Below, piece by piece: positions 51,002 through 60,064 of a DNA stretch of 64,000 bases. Position numbers and translations under genes: made by a program. The stretch spans positions 1-64,000 of the forward strand of contig JAEYOE010000027.1 of assembly GCA_023412005.1 (NCBI GenBank), given 5' to 3'. Positions within the stretch are counted from its first letter, which is position 1. Each line of letters opens with the position of its first letter. The notes beneath the pieces are model-generated. The model made no database searches. It worked only from the letters and a program-made list of their open reading frames with translations, and was not told the DNA's origin. The DNA comes from Bacillota bacterium. Lineage in GTDB: Bacteria; Bacillota; Clostridia; Christensenellales; SZUA-584.

Positions 51002-51508
51002 TTATTCTTCATATATGAGGTTCAATAAAAGTGGAATTGTTGATGTTCGGCAATCATCATAGAGTATTTCAAAGACGTAAGGAAAATCGATGAATCTGTT
51101 TTTTTTATAAAAACCAACCGCATCTTGCTCCGAAGATAATATTAAGACCGTGATAGCCGAAAATGATCTGGAAATTTCAATTGATTTGTAAATGATCTTC
51201 TTTAATACTTTACTGCCTAAACCTTTTCTTTGATACTTCTTATCTATGGCAAGAAACACAATTTCAATCGCGGGATATCCTCTTACGGTATTTGCAGAAC
51301 GAAACAGAATACACGTATTTTTTAGTGTGTAAAAACCAATAAGTGACGTTATTCCCTTGTACGTTTTGATAATGAGTGTGGTGGTCGCCTTATGATCTTC
51401 TTGGTCTTTAAGTGCTTGTTCCTTCAGGTAGTTATCGAGACCCTCTTTACCACAGCAAAAACCACTGACAAGGTCAATGTTTTCCTCAGTAAGCGGAACT
51501 GTATTCAA
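51002..51508 (-). CDS. GNAT acetyltransferase toxin-like
   Basis: The 168-residue protein fits the TacT/AtaT toxin subgroup by SGFCCGKEGLDNYLKEQALKDQ near the start, followed by the acetyl-CoA loop KKYQRKGLGSKVLKK. The end is a bulky YDDCRTSTIPLLLNLIYEE. Such toxins acetylate charged aminoacyl-tRNA and stop translation. The start codon is TTG at 51508, 13 bases after a 50-residue ORF. Toxicity is inferred from the family only; some relatives act as ordinary acetyltransferases. Confidence 0.83.
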   Translation of the reverse strand: MNTVPLTEENIDLVSGFCCGKEGLDNYLKEQALKDQEDHKATTTLIIKTYKGITSLIGFYTLKNTCILFRSANTVRGYPAIEIVFLAIDKKYQRKGLGSKVLKKIIYKSIEISRSFSAITVLILSSEQDAVGFYKKNRFIDFPYVFEILYDDCRTSTIPLLLNLIYEE

Positions 51509-51521
51509 ACCAATACCTACA

Positions 51522-51674
51522 CTATTTTCTTTTTTTAGAATCTTTGATACTGTCCGATGCCTTTTTGCATTCCTCTAAAAACTGCTTATTAATCATTGGT
51601 TTCTTAAGCATTCTAATGAAATCATTCGTCTTATCAGGCTTCACTTCAAAGACTCTTTCAGATAAAGCCGACAT
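51522..51674 (-). CDS. Putative minimal antitoxin
   Basis: This 50-residue, charged ORF runs from ATG 51674 behind AAAGGTG to a stop 13 bases before the GNAT gene. Its sequence SERVFEVKPDKTNDFIRMLK and FLEECKKASD looks like the C-terminal neutralising half of a GNAT antitoxin, but the usual ribbon-helix-helix DNA-binding half (normally 40-50 residues) is absent. Autoregulation through this protein is therefore unlikely. Pairing with the acetyltransferase is by position. Confidence 0.7.
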   Translation of the reverse strand: MSALSERVFEVKPDKTNDFIRMLKKPMINKQFLEECKKASDSIKDSKKRK

Positions 51675-51795
51675 ATTATCACCTTTACGTTCTTTTTCAG
51701 TGTCATTTTCTACACACATAATATACCACCGATATTTAAAATTCAAGTGTTTGTATATTATATGCTCAATAACTAATTATAAACTGTCAAAATGT

Positions 51796-52383
51796 TTATA
51801 CGGTGGGTTGTACAACAACCAATCGCCGTATCATCGCTGCGAACACCGCCCAAACAAGCATAAACGGCACCACGGCGATATCTGCCGCAAGCACGCCGAG
51901 TTCCCTGCCAAGGCTGCTGCCTTGCTCCGGCTTTCCCTTGAGCCGCGACGCGAACGCACCCCAGATGTTTCCCTGCGCGTTGCCCGCCATAATCATGCGA
52001 ATGGCCGCAAGGATTCCAAGCGCTTTTCGCGCGCCGTATGAATCCACAATTCGCTGCCATGCCGATGGGGCGACCGCTCCGCGCATGTCCGCATAATGCT
52101 GCGCAAAAACGAGTGCCGCCGCTTCGTCCCCCGGCGCACCCGACAGCTCACCGCTCAGCAGGCGCGTGATTTCCTCCTGCGTCATGCCGATTTTCAGCGC
52201 CTCATGCGTATGAAACCAGCTGCACAGCGCGCACCCGTTCACATGCGTGACGCTGAGCATAATGCGCTTGATAAACTTAGCATCGACATCGCCGCGTTTT
52301 TGAGCGCGTCGCAGATCACCGATGCTTTGCAAAAAGTCGCGCATCAGTTCGCAGTTCACCCGCACACCGTAGATGCGTTTCAT
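51796..52383 (-). CDS. Carboxymuconolactone decarboxylase/AhpD-like protein
   Basis: This 195-residue AhpD-fold protein has the redox pair CALCSWFHTHEAL (CxxC with the following His) near residue 53, as in peroxidase-coupled and stress members of the family. The last 30 residues are hydrophobic (LAADIAVVPFMLVWAVFAAMI), likely a membrane anchor, which is unusual for cytosolic AhpD. Disulfide reductase activity is the likely role. It overlaps nothing and ends a minus-strand run with an HD gene 12 bases upstream. Confidence 0.85.
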   Translation of the reverse strand: MKRIYGVRVNCELMRDFLQSIGDLRRAQKRGDVDAKFIKRIMLSVTHVNGCALCSWFHTHEALKIGMTQEEITRLLSGELSGAPGDEAAALVFAQHYADMRGAVAPSAWQRIVDSYGARKALGILAAIRMIMAGNAQGNIWGAFASRLKGKPEQGSSLGRELGVLAADIAVVPFMLVWAVFAAMIRRLVVVQPTV

Positions 52384-52395
52384 CGGCGTTCCCCT

Positions 52396-53040
52396 CTATC
52401 GGTATTTCAAGCTTCTTTCTACAAACGCAGAAATCTGCTGTTGTTCGTGCTCCAGCTGCTGCGCGGTAATCGGCCCGCGCCCCAATCTGTCGGCCAGACA
52501 GAGCAGCGCCACCTCGTTCACATCCGACTGTGCCATCATCGCCTTGGGGTTGTAAAACGGCAGGTTCTTGGCCGCAAACAGTGCCTGCATATGCCAGCGC
52601 ACCAACGCGCCCACCTCGCGACAAAAGTCGTCGCTCTGTCCGCACGCTTCAAGAAAACTGATAGCGAGCCGCTCCCCCGCTATATCATGGTCGTATGTGG
52701 TGATGCGCCCTTTTCGCAGCTTTGTTGTTTCCTTTTTGCCCGTATCGTGAAGCAACGCTGCCCACATCATCGCCTGCGGGTTTTTGCTCAGGCGCTTGAT
52801 CTCAGCCGCGTTATCCACCACCAGCATTGTATGCCGCCACACATCGCCTTCCGGATGATGCGTGGGCGACTGCTCCACGCCAATGAGGTCGGTCAGCATG
52901 GTGAACGGGTATTGCTGCGGAAACGCTTCCTTTTCCACCAGAGCGTCAAAATAGACGGAGGGTTTGTCGTCCTCCATCAAGTGTCTATCAAATTCGAGAA
53001 AGCACGCCTGCGCGTGATTCAGCATCGTCATCGTCGTCAT
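52396..53040 (-). CDS. HD-domain phosphohydrolase
   Basis: The protein has 214 residues. HD-fold metal residues appear as the first His in GDVWRHTMLVVD, the HD pair in LLHDTGKKET and the late Asp in LCLADRLGRG, the same order as in the HD domain of bacterial tRNA nucleotidyltransferase-like proteins. No poly-A polymerase domain is present, so it is a stand-alone member. It lies 12 bases upstream of the AhpD-like gene, suggesting one transcript. No clear ribosome site is seen. Confidence 0.85.
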   Translation of the reverse strand: MTTMTMLNHAQACFLEFDRHLMEDDKPSVYFDALVEKEAFPQQYPFTMLTDLIGVEQSPTHHPEGDVWRHTMLVVDNAAEIKRLSKNPQAMMWAALLHDTGKKETTKLRKGRITTYDHDIAGERLAISFLEACGQSDDFCREVGALVRWHMQALFAAKNLPFYNPKAMMAQSDVNEVALLCLADRLGRGPITAQQLEHEQQQISAFVERSLKYR

Positions 53041-53083
53041 AATGATATTATCCGAAAATGACGATGCCGTTATGCGCGAATTG

Positions 53084-53236
53084 TTATTCTTGTCCTTTTA
53101 CGAGCTCGCACTCGGTTTTGCCGCAGCATGGGCACTCAAAATCATCCGGCACCGTGTCGCTCAGTTCCTCGTAATCGGGTTCGTTGTTCTCATCGTAAAA
53201 AGTGTAACCGCACACTCTGCAAATATATTTTTCCAT
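53084..53236 (-). CDS. Rubredoxin
   Basis: This 50-residue protein runs from ATG 53236, 5 bases after GGAGGAG. It has the standard small iron protein layout: CRVCGY at residues 6-11, an acidic middle and CPCCGK at about 37-42, giving the four Cys ligands of one iron. It probably carries electrons for oxygen or peroxide detoxification in an anaerobe. It sits 14 bases after the exonuclease III stop, in the same direction. It is easily missed by length cut-offs. Confidence 0.9.
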   Translation of the reverse strand: MEKYICRVCGYTFYDENNEPDYEELSDTVPDDFECPCCGKTECELVKGQE

Positions 53237-53250
53237 TGATTTCTCCTCCG

Positions 53251-54003
53251 TTAAAAAATATCGATAGAAATGGGGCAGTGGTCAGACCCCATAATGTCAC
53301 TGTGAATCGTAAAATCGTGCAGCTCCGGTTTGAGCCGCTCTGATATGCACGCATAATCAATGCGCCAGCCCGCGTTGCGCGCCCGCGCGCCGAACCGGTA
53401 AGACCAGTATGTATACGCGTCGCGTTTGTCGGGATACAGATACCGAAACGAATCAATAAAACCGGCATTAAGCAATTTTGTAAAGCCCTCTCGTTCCTCA
53501 TCCGTAAAGCCCGCCGTGTGTCTGTTAGCCGACGGATTCTTAAGATCTTGCTCCGTGTGTGCCACGTTGAGGTCGCCGCAAACGATCACGCTCTTTTGGG
53601 CATCCAGCGCCGATAGATAGCCGCGAAACGCCTCGTCCCATTCCATCCGGTACGGCAGGCGTTTTAATTCCTCGCCCGAATTCGGTACATACACATTCAC
53701 AAAATAAAAGCCGTCGAATTCGAGCGTGATCACGCGCCCCTCGTGGTCGTGCGCGTCGATGCCGATGCCGTAGGTGACGGCAATCGGTTCTTTTTTGGTG
53801 AATACCGCTGTGCCCGAATAGCCCTTCTTTTCGGCGTCGTTCCAGTAGTCGAAGTAATCGGGCAGGTCGAACGTAAAATCGCCGCGCTGCAGCTTGGTTT
53901 CCTGAACGCAGAAAATATCCGCATCTCCCGAGGTGAAAAAGTCGGTAAAGCCTTTGCCATAACATGCGCGCAGGCCATTCACGTTCCATGAGACGATTTT
54001 CAT
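53251..54003 (-). CDS. exoA: Exodeoxyribonuclease III
   Basis: The 250-residue AP endonuclease/3'-exonuclease has all family motifs: SWNVNGLRA at the start, QETKLQ with the catalytic Glu near residue 36, VYVPNSGEEL, CGDLNVAH and the C-terminal SDHCPI with the catalytic His. It repairs abasic and oxidised sites. ATG at 54003 follows AAAGAGGA; the upstream extension is non-coding. Normal family length. Confidence 0.95.
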   Translation of the reverse strand: MKIVSWNVNGLRACYGKGFTDFFTSGDADIFCVQETKLQRGDFTFDLPDYFDYWNDAEKKGYSGTAVFTKKEPIAVTYGIGIDAHDHEGRVITLEFDGFYFVNVYVPNSGEELKRLPYRMEWDEAFRGYLSALDAQKSVIVCGDLNVAHTEQDLKNPSANRHTAGFTDEEREGFTKLLNAGFIDSFRYLYPDKRDAYTYWSYRFGARARNAGWRIDYACISERLKPELHDFTIHSDIMGSDHCPISIDIF

Positions 54004-54101
54004 GTTATATCCTCTTTCGGAATGTTTCTTAACTATAATTATACATGAAACCATTACAAATAATAAGATTTTTTTATCTTAACTTACCGTCAGTATAAAA
54101 A

Positions 54102-54124
54102 AAGACACTCATAAAAAGTGTCTT
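54102..54124 (-). terminator. Terminator of the subtilase operon
   Basis: On the minus strand AAGACACT, loop TTTTTATG region and AGTGTCTT followed by a T run. It starts about 20 bases past the 69-residue gene. Confidence 0.88.
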
Positions 54125-54143
54125 CTGATAAGTATAGTAATGT

Positions 54144-54353
54144 TTAACAAACAGCTTCACAAGATTGATAATTGCCCTCAGTACTAATGCTACAAGAAAT
54201 AACATTTTCAAATTGACTGATCTTATCAACATTATTATCATGAGTTTCCATCTCGATATAATTCAATTCTTTCCATACAAATACAATTCTACCATACTTG
54301 TCCAAGTCATTAATTCTGCTTATATCCTTCACTTGTACCATCAATCTTTTCAT
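54144..54353 (-). CDS. Small protein overlapping the subtilase gene, propeptide-like
   Basis: This 69-residue ORF from ATG 54353 has GGAGGAG 8 bases upstream and overlaps the 3' end of the peptidase gene by 44 bases in another frame. The strand-helix-strand pattern YGRIVFVWKELNYIEM then NVDKISQFENVISCSIS resembles the I9-type propeptide/inhibitor of subtilases. The last residues NYQSCEAVC carry two cysteines, like a small peptide tail. It may fold or inhibit the protease in trans, or be its substrate; this is an inference from position and shape. Confidence 0.6.
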   Translation of the reverse strand: MKRLMVQVKDISRINDLDKYGRIVFVWKELNYIEMETHDNNVDKISQFENVISCSISTEGNYQSCEAVC

Positions 54354-55164
54354 TATGCAACTCCTCCACGAACTTTTCAATATCAATAATACCGTGTCCT
54401 TGCTTGTATATAGGCAACCCAATATTTTTCGCTGTACCATACATTATTTCAATAGTCTTCTCTATTGAAGGATAGTTATTCAATGTCGACGCTAATAATC
54501 CTGTTACTATTGGCGCTGCGAATGAAGTTCCTTCAAAATATTCCCCATCTATATATAAAGAACCGGGAGCTAGAATATTCGGTTTATCTAACTTCCCACT
54601 AATACTATACTCTGCCAACTTTCCATTCTGATCTATTGCCCCTACTGTAATAGCTTTAGTAGCACAAGCAGGACATGGCATTGGCTTTCCCTCTTGCTTC
54701 ATATCATTACCAGCAGCTACCACCACCACAATACCTTTGCTTGATAAATAATTAACTGTTTGGCACAACACACATTTATCTTTACATCCAGTTAACGGTC
54801 TGTTTTCATCAAATCCACATGAAAGGTTTACTATTTGTGCTCCAACATCTTCTGCCCACTTAAGAGCTCTTAAAACATATGCCTCGCTTGGTTTTTGCGC
54901 TCCAACTTTTGCAACGTATAAATTCGCACCGGGTGCAAAAAACTTAATGATTTTTGCTACACCTGTACCATGATTGTAGGTATCCATCAATCCGGTATTA
55001 GTATAATCTATGCTATCAGAGCACTGCACATCACCAGTTATACCCGAATCAATTATAGCAACTTTCACTCCCCATCCATGTAAAGAATTCTTGGATAAAA
55101 TACTCTTCTTAGTTGAAGGACGAGTTATTAGTGTACTATTATACCTTCCTTTTATGTTCTGCAC
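54310..55164 (-). CDS. Subtilisin-like serine protease without signal peptide
   Basis: This 284-residue S8 peptidase has the triad Asp39 in IIDSGITG, His65 in NHGTGVAK and Ser214 in GTSFAAPIV, with oxyanion Asn153 in AAGND. No signal peptide or propeptide is fused, so it is cytosolic or released another way. Seven cysteines (48, 116, 127, 131, 134, 164 and 167), including a CKDKCVLC and CPAC set, suggest a bound metal or disulfides. GTG start follows AAGAGG. The region is AT-rich compared with its flanks, hinting at transfer. Confidence 0.88.
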   Translation of the reverse strand: MQNIKGRYNSTLITRPSTKKSILSKNSLHGWGVKVAIIDSGITGDVQCSDSIDYTNTGLMDTYNHGTGVAKIIKFFAPGANLYVAKVGAQKPSEAYVLRALKWAEDVGAQIVNLSCGFDENRPLTGCKDKCVLCQTVNYLSSKGIVVVVAAGNDMKQEGKPMPCPACATKAITVGAIDQNGKLAEYSISGKLDKPNILAPGSLYIDGEYFEGTSFAAPIVTGLLASTLNNYPSIEKTIEIMYGTAKNIGLPIYKQGHGIIDIEKFVEELHNEKIDGTSEGYKQN

Positions 55165-55439
55165 CCAATTACCTCTTATAACATATTCATCGGCTTGAAC
55201 TCCAAAAGATGCATAATGTTGATATTTTATATGAAATCTTCTACAAACGCAATAGAAACCCCTTTATTATTTAACATTATTTAATAAAAACTTAACATGT
55301 ATGGCCAATTAAACTATGTGTTAATAAATATATCGTCATAACTGGAACATATCTTTATACATATATGTACAAAGTGTATCATATAACCATAATATAATCG
55401 CTCAACTTTATCTGCAGTTTTCTATGATATCATCGAAAA

Positions 55440-56384
55440 TTAAATAATATTCATTAAATCAAACAGCTTTCTGTACTCGCCATACCCCTCTTTTTCCAAA
55501 TCATCCAGCGGCACAAAGCGCAGCGACGCCGAGTTGATGCAGTACCTTAACCCCTCCGGCCCCGGCCCATCGGGAAACACATGCCCTAGATGCGCATCCG
55601 ACCCCTTCGTTCGCACCTCGGTGCGAATCATGCCGTGGCTCATATCCTTCTTTTCTTCTATGCGCCGATCGTCCACCGGCTTTGTAAAGCTCGGCCAGCC
55701 GCAGCCCGAATCGAACTTGTCTAGAGACGTAAACAGCGGCTCGCCCGACACGATGTCCACATACAGCCCCGGCTGATGATTATCCCAATAGTCGTTGCGA
55801 AACGGCGGCTCTGTCGCACTGCGCTGTGTCACCTCATATTGCAGCGGCGTGAGCCTTTGTTTGAGCGCGTCGCCGCCCCAAACGCTGTGTATATACGCCT
55901 CGCGCCCCGAACCCGCTTTATACCGCGCGTAATGCGACGGGTTCTTCTTGTAGTATTCGCAGTGCCCGCCCTCCGCCGGATAAAACCGAGCCGCGGGCAG
56001 CACCTGCGTCTTCACCGGCTTATCAAACAGCCGCTGTATGCGGCGTACCGAATCCTGTGCGATGCGCTTCTCCTCGTCATCGTGATAGAATATCGCCGTT
56101 TGATACTGGCGGCCTCTGTCCGCAAACTGCCCGAAGGCATCCGTCGGGTCAATCTGGCGCCAGAACACACCGAGCAACTGCTCAAACGATACAACATCCG
56201 GGTCGTACGTGACTTCGACCGCTTCAAAATGCCCGGTTCCGCCCGCGCAGACCTGCTCGTAGGTGGGGTTATCGGTGTGCCCGCCTGTGTACCCGGGCAG
56301 CACCTGCTTCACGCCGGGAATATCCGCATACGGCGGCTCCATACACCAAAAGCACCCGCCCGCAAAAACAGCCGTTTTATTCAT
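55440..56384 (-). CDS. msrAB: MsrA-MsrB fusion, peptide methionine sulfoxide reductase
   Basis: This 314-residue protein reduces both sulfoxide stereoisomers of methionine. MsrA domain (1-160) has the catalytic Cys in [10 protein letters not shown]; MsrB domain (about 175-300) has the Cys in RYCINSASL and the tail [16 protein letters not shown] is present but the two CxxC zinc pairs of some MsrB proteins are not. The gene overlaps the 3' end of mutY by 8 bases, so the two oxidative repair genes are coupled. GGGAGG precedes the ATG. Confidence 0.95.
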   Translation of the reverse strand: MNKTAVFAGGCFWCMEPPYADIPGVKQVLPGYTGGHTDNPTYEQVCAGGTGHFEAVEVTYDPDVVSFEQLLGVFWRQIDPTDAFGQFADRGRQYQTAIFYHDDEEKRIAQDSVRRIQRLFDKPVKTQVLPAARFYPAEGGHCEYYKKNPSHYARYKAGSGREAYIHSVWGGDALKQRLTPLQYEVTQRSATEPPFRNDYWDNHQPGLYVDIVSGEPLFTSLDKFDSGCGWPSFTKPVDDRRIEEKKDMSHGMIRTEVRTKGSDAHLGHVFPDGPGPEGLRYCINSASLRFVPLDDLEKEGYGEYRKLFDLMNII

Positions 56385-57423
56385 CGCTTTGCCTCCCTTT
56401 CTTGCGCACAGTGTTCAATATTTTCATAAACGCTGTGGGAATCGGCTTTTCATCTATTGATGCCCAGCCAACGAACGCCCATTCGCCGTTTTCCGGTTTC
56501 ATCTCATCATTTATTTCATACCGCACCACATCCATCTCCCAGCGCTGATGCGTAAACACATGCACAGCTTGAAAGATGCTGCTGCCTTGGGGCAAATCAA
56601 GGCCGTATTTTTCGGCAAACAGCGTTTCGGGCATAATGCCCTCTTTCTTTTCGGCAACGGGCAGACCCCAAAGCCGCCCGAGCAGCGTATCGTCGCTGCG
56701 GTAATGCAGCAGCACACTGTCGCGAGACACGATCAATGCCGCCCACAGCGACACCGTTTTTACCTTCGCTTTGGGTTTCTTAACGGGCAGCTCATCCACA
56801 ATGCCCTCACGCAGCGCCGCACAGTCCTTATTCCATGGGCATGCCGCGCAATCCGGCGAAACGGGGCGGCAAACCGTCGCCCCCAGCTCCATCAGCGCCT
56901 GCGTGAAATCGCCCGCACTGTCGCCCGTCATCATGCCGCGCACACGCTCTTCCGTCTGTCTGCGCGCCGCCGAGCTTGTGATATCGTCCCGCAGCGCGAA
57001 CACCCTTGATATCACGCGCAGCACGTTGCCGTCTACCGCCGGATACGCCTTGCCAAACGCGATGCTCATCACCGCGCCCGCCATGTACGGCCCGACACCG
57101 GGCAGCTGCCGCCACGCATCGAGGGTATCCGGGAATTCGCCGCCGTCGCTGACCACCTGCTTTGCGATGCGGTGAAGATGGCGCGCACGCGAATAGTACC
57201 CGAGCCCCTTCCAGCAGCTGAGCACCTCCTGCTCGTCTGCCGCCGCAAGCGTCTGCACATCCGGAAATCGCTTTAAGAACGGCTCATAATAGCGCAGCAC
57301 CGTTTCCACTGTGGTTTGCTGAAGCATCATCTCAGAGACGAGCACCGCATACGCGCCGCTGCGCCGCCGCCAGGGCAGATCGCGCTTGTTTGCTTGATAC
57401 CAGACAAGCAGCTTATCCCTCAT
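56377..57423 (-). CDS. mutY: A/G-specific adenine glycosylase
   Basis: This 348-residue base-excision enzyme removes adenine opposite 8-oxoguanine. It has the helix-hairpin-helix [18 protein letters not shown], the catalytic Asp in the following [11 protein letters not shown], the iron-sulfur site [17 protein letters not shown], and a C-terminal NUDIX-like domain that recognises 8-oxoG (about 230-345). The start ATG lies inside the preceding HAD gene (11-base overlap) and the end overlaps msrAB, giving a three-gene run against oxidative damage. Confidence 0.95.
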   Translation of the reverse strand: MRDKLLVWYQANKRDLPWRRRSGAYAVLVSEMMLQQTTVETVLRYYEPFLKRFPDVQTLAAADEQEVLSCWKGLGYYSRARHLHRIAKQVVSDGGEFPDTLDAWRQLPGVGPYMAGAVMSIAFGKAYPAVDGNVLRVISRVFALRDDITSSAARRQTEERVRGMMTGDSAGDFTQALMELGATVCRPVSPDCAACPWNKDCAALREGIVDELPVKKPKAKVKTVSLWAALIVSRDSVLLHYRSDDTLLGRLWGLPVAEKKEGIMPETLFAEKYGLDLPQGSSIFQAVHVFTHQRWEMDVVRYEINDEMKPENGEWAFVGWASIDEKPIPTAFMKILNTVRKKGRQSDE

Positions 57424-58129
57424 CTGTCACCCCGAGCAGGTCGTAAAGCTGTGTCAGCTGCGTGATCGTGTACGTCACGGGTAAATCGGTTGCGCCCTTT
57501 TCGGGGGTTCTGTTGAACCAGCACGTATCGATCCCCGCCGCAATACCGCCTCTCATATCCGTATTCAGCGAGTCGCCGATAATCAGCGCCCTTCGCTTGT
57601 CAAATCCGGCAATATTTATTTCCACATGATCGAAAAACTCCTTAGCCGGTTTTTGATAGCCGATGCTCTGCGAATCAAAAACGGCCTCGAAAAGATGATA
57701 CAGTCCTGCCGCTTCGAGCCGCCTGCGCTGCGTTTCTCTCACGCCGTTGGTCACCACAAACAGCCGGTATACGCCGCGAAGGCGCGTGCAGACATCTATC
57801 GCATCGTCAATGGTGTGGCCGCCTTCGCCGAGCATTTGCTGATACGTTCTCTCCCATAAAGCGCTGTCAATTTGTATGCCAAACTCGCCCATCGTCAGCC
57901 CGAAGCGCTTTTCGAGCATATCGCCCATGGGCACCTTGCCGTTTTCATAATCCGCCCAGAGCCCTTTGTTGATGGTGTGATAGACTTGCAGCAGCTCCGG
58001 CGTTAACGGATGCCCGTGGAACGCGAACAGCTTTTGGAGCGCTTCCGCCTCGATTTTTTTAAAATCCATCAGCGTGTCGTCCACATCCAGCAGCAGGTAT
58101 TGATATTTCCTGTTCATCTCGCTCAACAA
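57413..58129 (-). CDS. HAD-family nucleotidase (YjjG-like)
   Basis: This 238-residue protein has the HAD nucleophile motif DVDDTL (about 15-20), motif II VVTNGV and motif III/IV KPAKEFFDHV...IIGDSLNTDMRGG. The pattern GYQKPAKEFFD is the YjjG-type pyrimidine nucleotidase, which removes non-canonical nucleotides. The TTG start at 58129 has AGGGGA 6 bases before it; an ATG at 58117 has a poorer site. It overlaps mutY by 11 bases. Confidence 0.87.
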   Translation of the reverse strand: MLSEMNRKYQYLLLDVDDTLMDFKKIEAEALQKLFAFHGHPLTPELLQVYHTINKGLWADYENGKVPMGDMLEKRFGLTMGEFGIQIDSALWERTYQQMLGEGGHTIDDAIDVCTRLRGVYRLFVVTNGVRETQRRRLEAAGLYHLFEAVFDSQSIGYQKPAKEFFDHVEINIAGFDKRRALIIGDSLNTDMRGGIAAGIDTCWFNRTPEKGATDLPVTYTITQLTQLYDLLGVTDEG

Positions 58130-58332
58130 AGATCCCCTTATTCGTAATGATAATTAACTGCTTAAAGTATAGCATGATTCGCCGACGAAATAAACGGATA
58201 ATATAGCTGTCACGATATAATTTTTACGGGATAATAACCAACATAAGTGATTTTTTTCTACCCATTTGATGCATACTTTGATATACTGAAAATGTTATTT
58301 ATGACTCAATACTCATTTTGAGGAGGGTAAAC

Positions 58333-58647
58333 ATGGAAGAGCAAAACATTCAGAATGGTCAGCCCACGCCGCGCAGCAATCAAAACGGTATGGCCATTGC
58401 GGGCATGGTTCTCGGCATTTGCGCCGTCGTTTTCGTGGTCTTTTTCTGGTTTCTTTGGTTCATCGGCATCATTTTAGGCGTTGTCGGCCTGGTGCTCAGC
58501 ATCATGGCAAGAAAGCAGAACCCAACCGCCATGGCAACAGCCGGTCTGATACTGAACATCGTCGCACTGGCCATCACCGTGGTTGTGGTGCTGGCATGCA
58601 CGGCTTGTGCAGCATCCATTTATAACGCAGTACCGTTAATTAAATAG
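58333..58647 (+). CDS. DUF4190 small membrane protein
   Basis: This 104-residue protein has a hydrophilic N-terminus of about 20 residues, then two to three helices with MAIAGMVLGICAVV and ILGVVGLVLSIMARKQNP between, the typical DUF4190 double-helix layout, and a short Cys-containing end ACTACAAS. Role unknown. ATG at 58333 follows AGGAGGG; the extended frame from 58318 is less likely. Co-directional with lgt, 80 bases ahead. Confidence 0.85.
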   Translation: MEEQNIQNGQPTPRSNQNGMAIAGMVLGICAVVFVVFFWFLWFIGIILGVVGLVLSIMARKQNPTAMATAGLILNIVALAITVVVVLACTACAASIYNAVPLIK

Positions 58648-58729
58648 CGGCAGACAACAACCGGGAAAGGGCAGCGATGCTCTTTTTCTATTTTTCTTCG
58701 CACCATTTTATTACTGAAAGGATTTATCC

Positions 58730-59533
58730 ATGCTGCCGACGATCAACGTTTTCGGGCTGATTGTTCCCATGTACGGCCCGCTCATTTTGCTTGGCTGTGT
58801 GCTCGGTATTCTTGTTGCCGTCTATCTGCCGGTGAGGCGCGATGTGCCAAAACAGGATATCTTCTTTGGCGCGCTGTATGCGCTGCTCGGAACAATCATC
58901 GGTGCGAAGCTTTTGTATCTGGCGATATCACTGCCCGGCTTGATTGAAGCGCACGGCGCAGCGCCCTGGACACTTGATGATGTGAGCTATTTATTTAAGC
59001 ACGGCTTTGTGTTTTACGGCGGTTTGATCGGTGCGGTGGCGGGTATTTTTGCATACGGAAAACAATTCCGTTTGCGTTTCTGGCACCTGGCAGACAGCCT
59101 GATCCCTTCAGTACCCCTGATTCATGCTATTGGACGCATCGGCTGTTTTTGCGCGGGCTGCTGCTACGGGCGGCCGATGGACCCGCCTTGGGGTGTTTAT
59201 TTTAGCGCCGATTCCGCCGCGCCCTTCGGCGTGTCGCTTTTTCCGGTTCAGCTGGCAGAAGCCGCGCTGAATTTTATGCTGTTTATCGCGCTGTTTGTCT
59301 ATTCGCGAAAGCCCCGCGCCGACAGGCAGCTCACCGGGCTTTATATCACCGGCTATGGTATTATCCGTTTCGCGCTGGAGTTTGTGCGCGGCGATGGTGA
59401 CCGAGGCCTATTCTGGCTGCTGTCTACCTCGCAGTGGATCAGCCTCGCGCTTATTCCGATTGGTCTTTTCTTTGTGATTCAGGGCGCAAGAAAAGCGCGG
59501 AAGAACCGTGCTCAAGCTTTCCCGGGCACCTGA
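58730..59533 (+). CDS. lgt: Prolipoprotein diacylglyceryl transferase
   Basis: This 267-residue membrane enzyme transfers diacylglycerol from phosphatidylglycerol to the lipobox cysteine of prolipoproteins, the step needed for the lipoproteins in this window. About seven helices. The Lgt core appears as FYGGLIGAVAGIF, HAIGRIGCFCAGCCYG (with the usual GRxGxFxNGCCYG partly changed to CAGCCYG) and LTGLYITGYGIIRFALEFVRGD. AAAGGA precedes the ATG. Confidence 0.92.
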   Translation: MLPTINVFGLIVPMYGPLILLGCVLGILVAVYLPVRRDVPKQDIFFGALYALLGTIIGAKLLYLAISLPGLIEAHGAAPWTLDDVSYLFKHGFVFYGGLIGAVAGIFAYGKQFRLRFWHLADSLIPSVPLIHAIGRIGCFCAGCCYGRPMDPPWGVYFSADSAAPFGVSLFPVQLAEAALNFMLFIALFVYSRKPRADRQLTGLYITGYGIIRFALEFVRGDGDRGLFWLLSTSQWISLALIPIGLFFVIQGARKARKNRAQAFPGT

Positions 59534-59544
59534 CGGATAGACAA

Positions 59545-59648
59545 TCCTCAGTTAGCTTGCGCTGACAGCTCCTTTGCCAAAGGAGCCTTTTAACGGAACA
59601 GTGACCTTTGCCTCCTTTTGAAAGGAGGTGGCGATTTTCTGACTAAAT
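59545..59648. repeat. Palindromic repeat pair after lgt
   Basis: AATCCTCAGTTAGCTTGCG then GACAGCTCCTTTGCCAAAGGAGCC (59545-59589), and CCTCCTTTTGAAAGGAGG at about 59611-59630 with a following GTGGC. These are the same halves as in the 113-bp repeats flanking DUF559, here separated. No gene is seen in 59534-60388. Confidence 0.7.
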
Positions 59649-59690
59649 TTCAGCAAATGACCCTTGGCGTTCGCCAACTGTCAAGCAGAT

Positions 59691-59961
59691 AAACTCCCCC
59701 AGTCGCCTATCGGCGGCCCAGCCCCCTCAAAGAGGGAGCCGATTTTCGTGAGTCCATGTTAATTCGTTAATGAGTGTTCGTTCGCAGACTGAACGACAGT
59801 AATCGCTTCCGATAGCGCGCACTCTGTCAATAAACTCCCCCAGTCGCCTATCGGCGACAGCCCCCTCAAAGAGGGAGCCAATTTTCGCAAGTCCATGTTA
59901 ATTCGTTAAATGAGTGTTTGCAGACTGAACGACAGTAATCGCTTCCGATAGCGCGCACTCT
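59691..59961. repeat. 141-bp-period tandem duplication
   Basis: AAACTCCCCCAGTCGCC starts at 59691 and again at 59832. The two copies, about 135 and 130 bases, share nearly all bases through AACGACAGTAATCGCTTCCGATAGCGCGCACTCT. Each starts with a hairpin (CGCCTATCGGCG and CCCTCAAAGAGGG). Confidence 0.88.
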
Positions 59962-60064
59962 ATCGGCACCGAATAGCACCTTGCCTCCCTGTGGCGGGAG
60001 GTGGCAATTGTCGAAATTCAATTCGGCAATTGACGGAGGGAGTTTTCTTCTAAATGGGCCCAGC

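Noticed and set aside
52096..53061. Plus-strand open frame of 321 codons
   Set aside because: It covers two well-supported minus-strand genes (AhpD-like and HD) and reads as a His/Arg-rich shadow.
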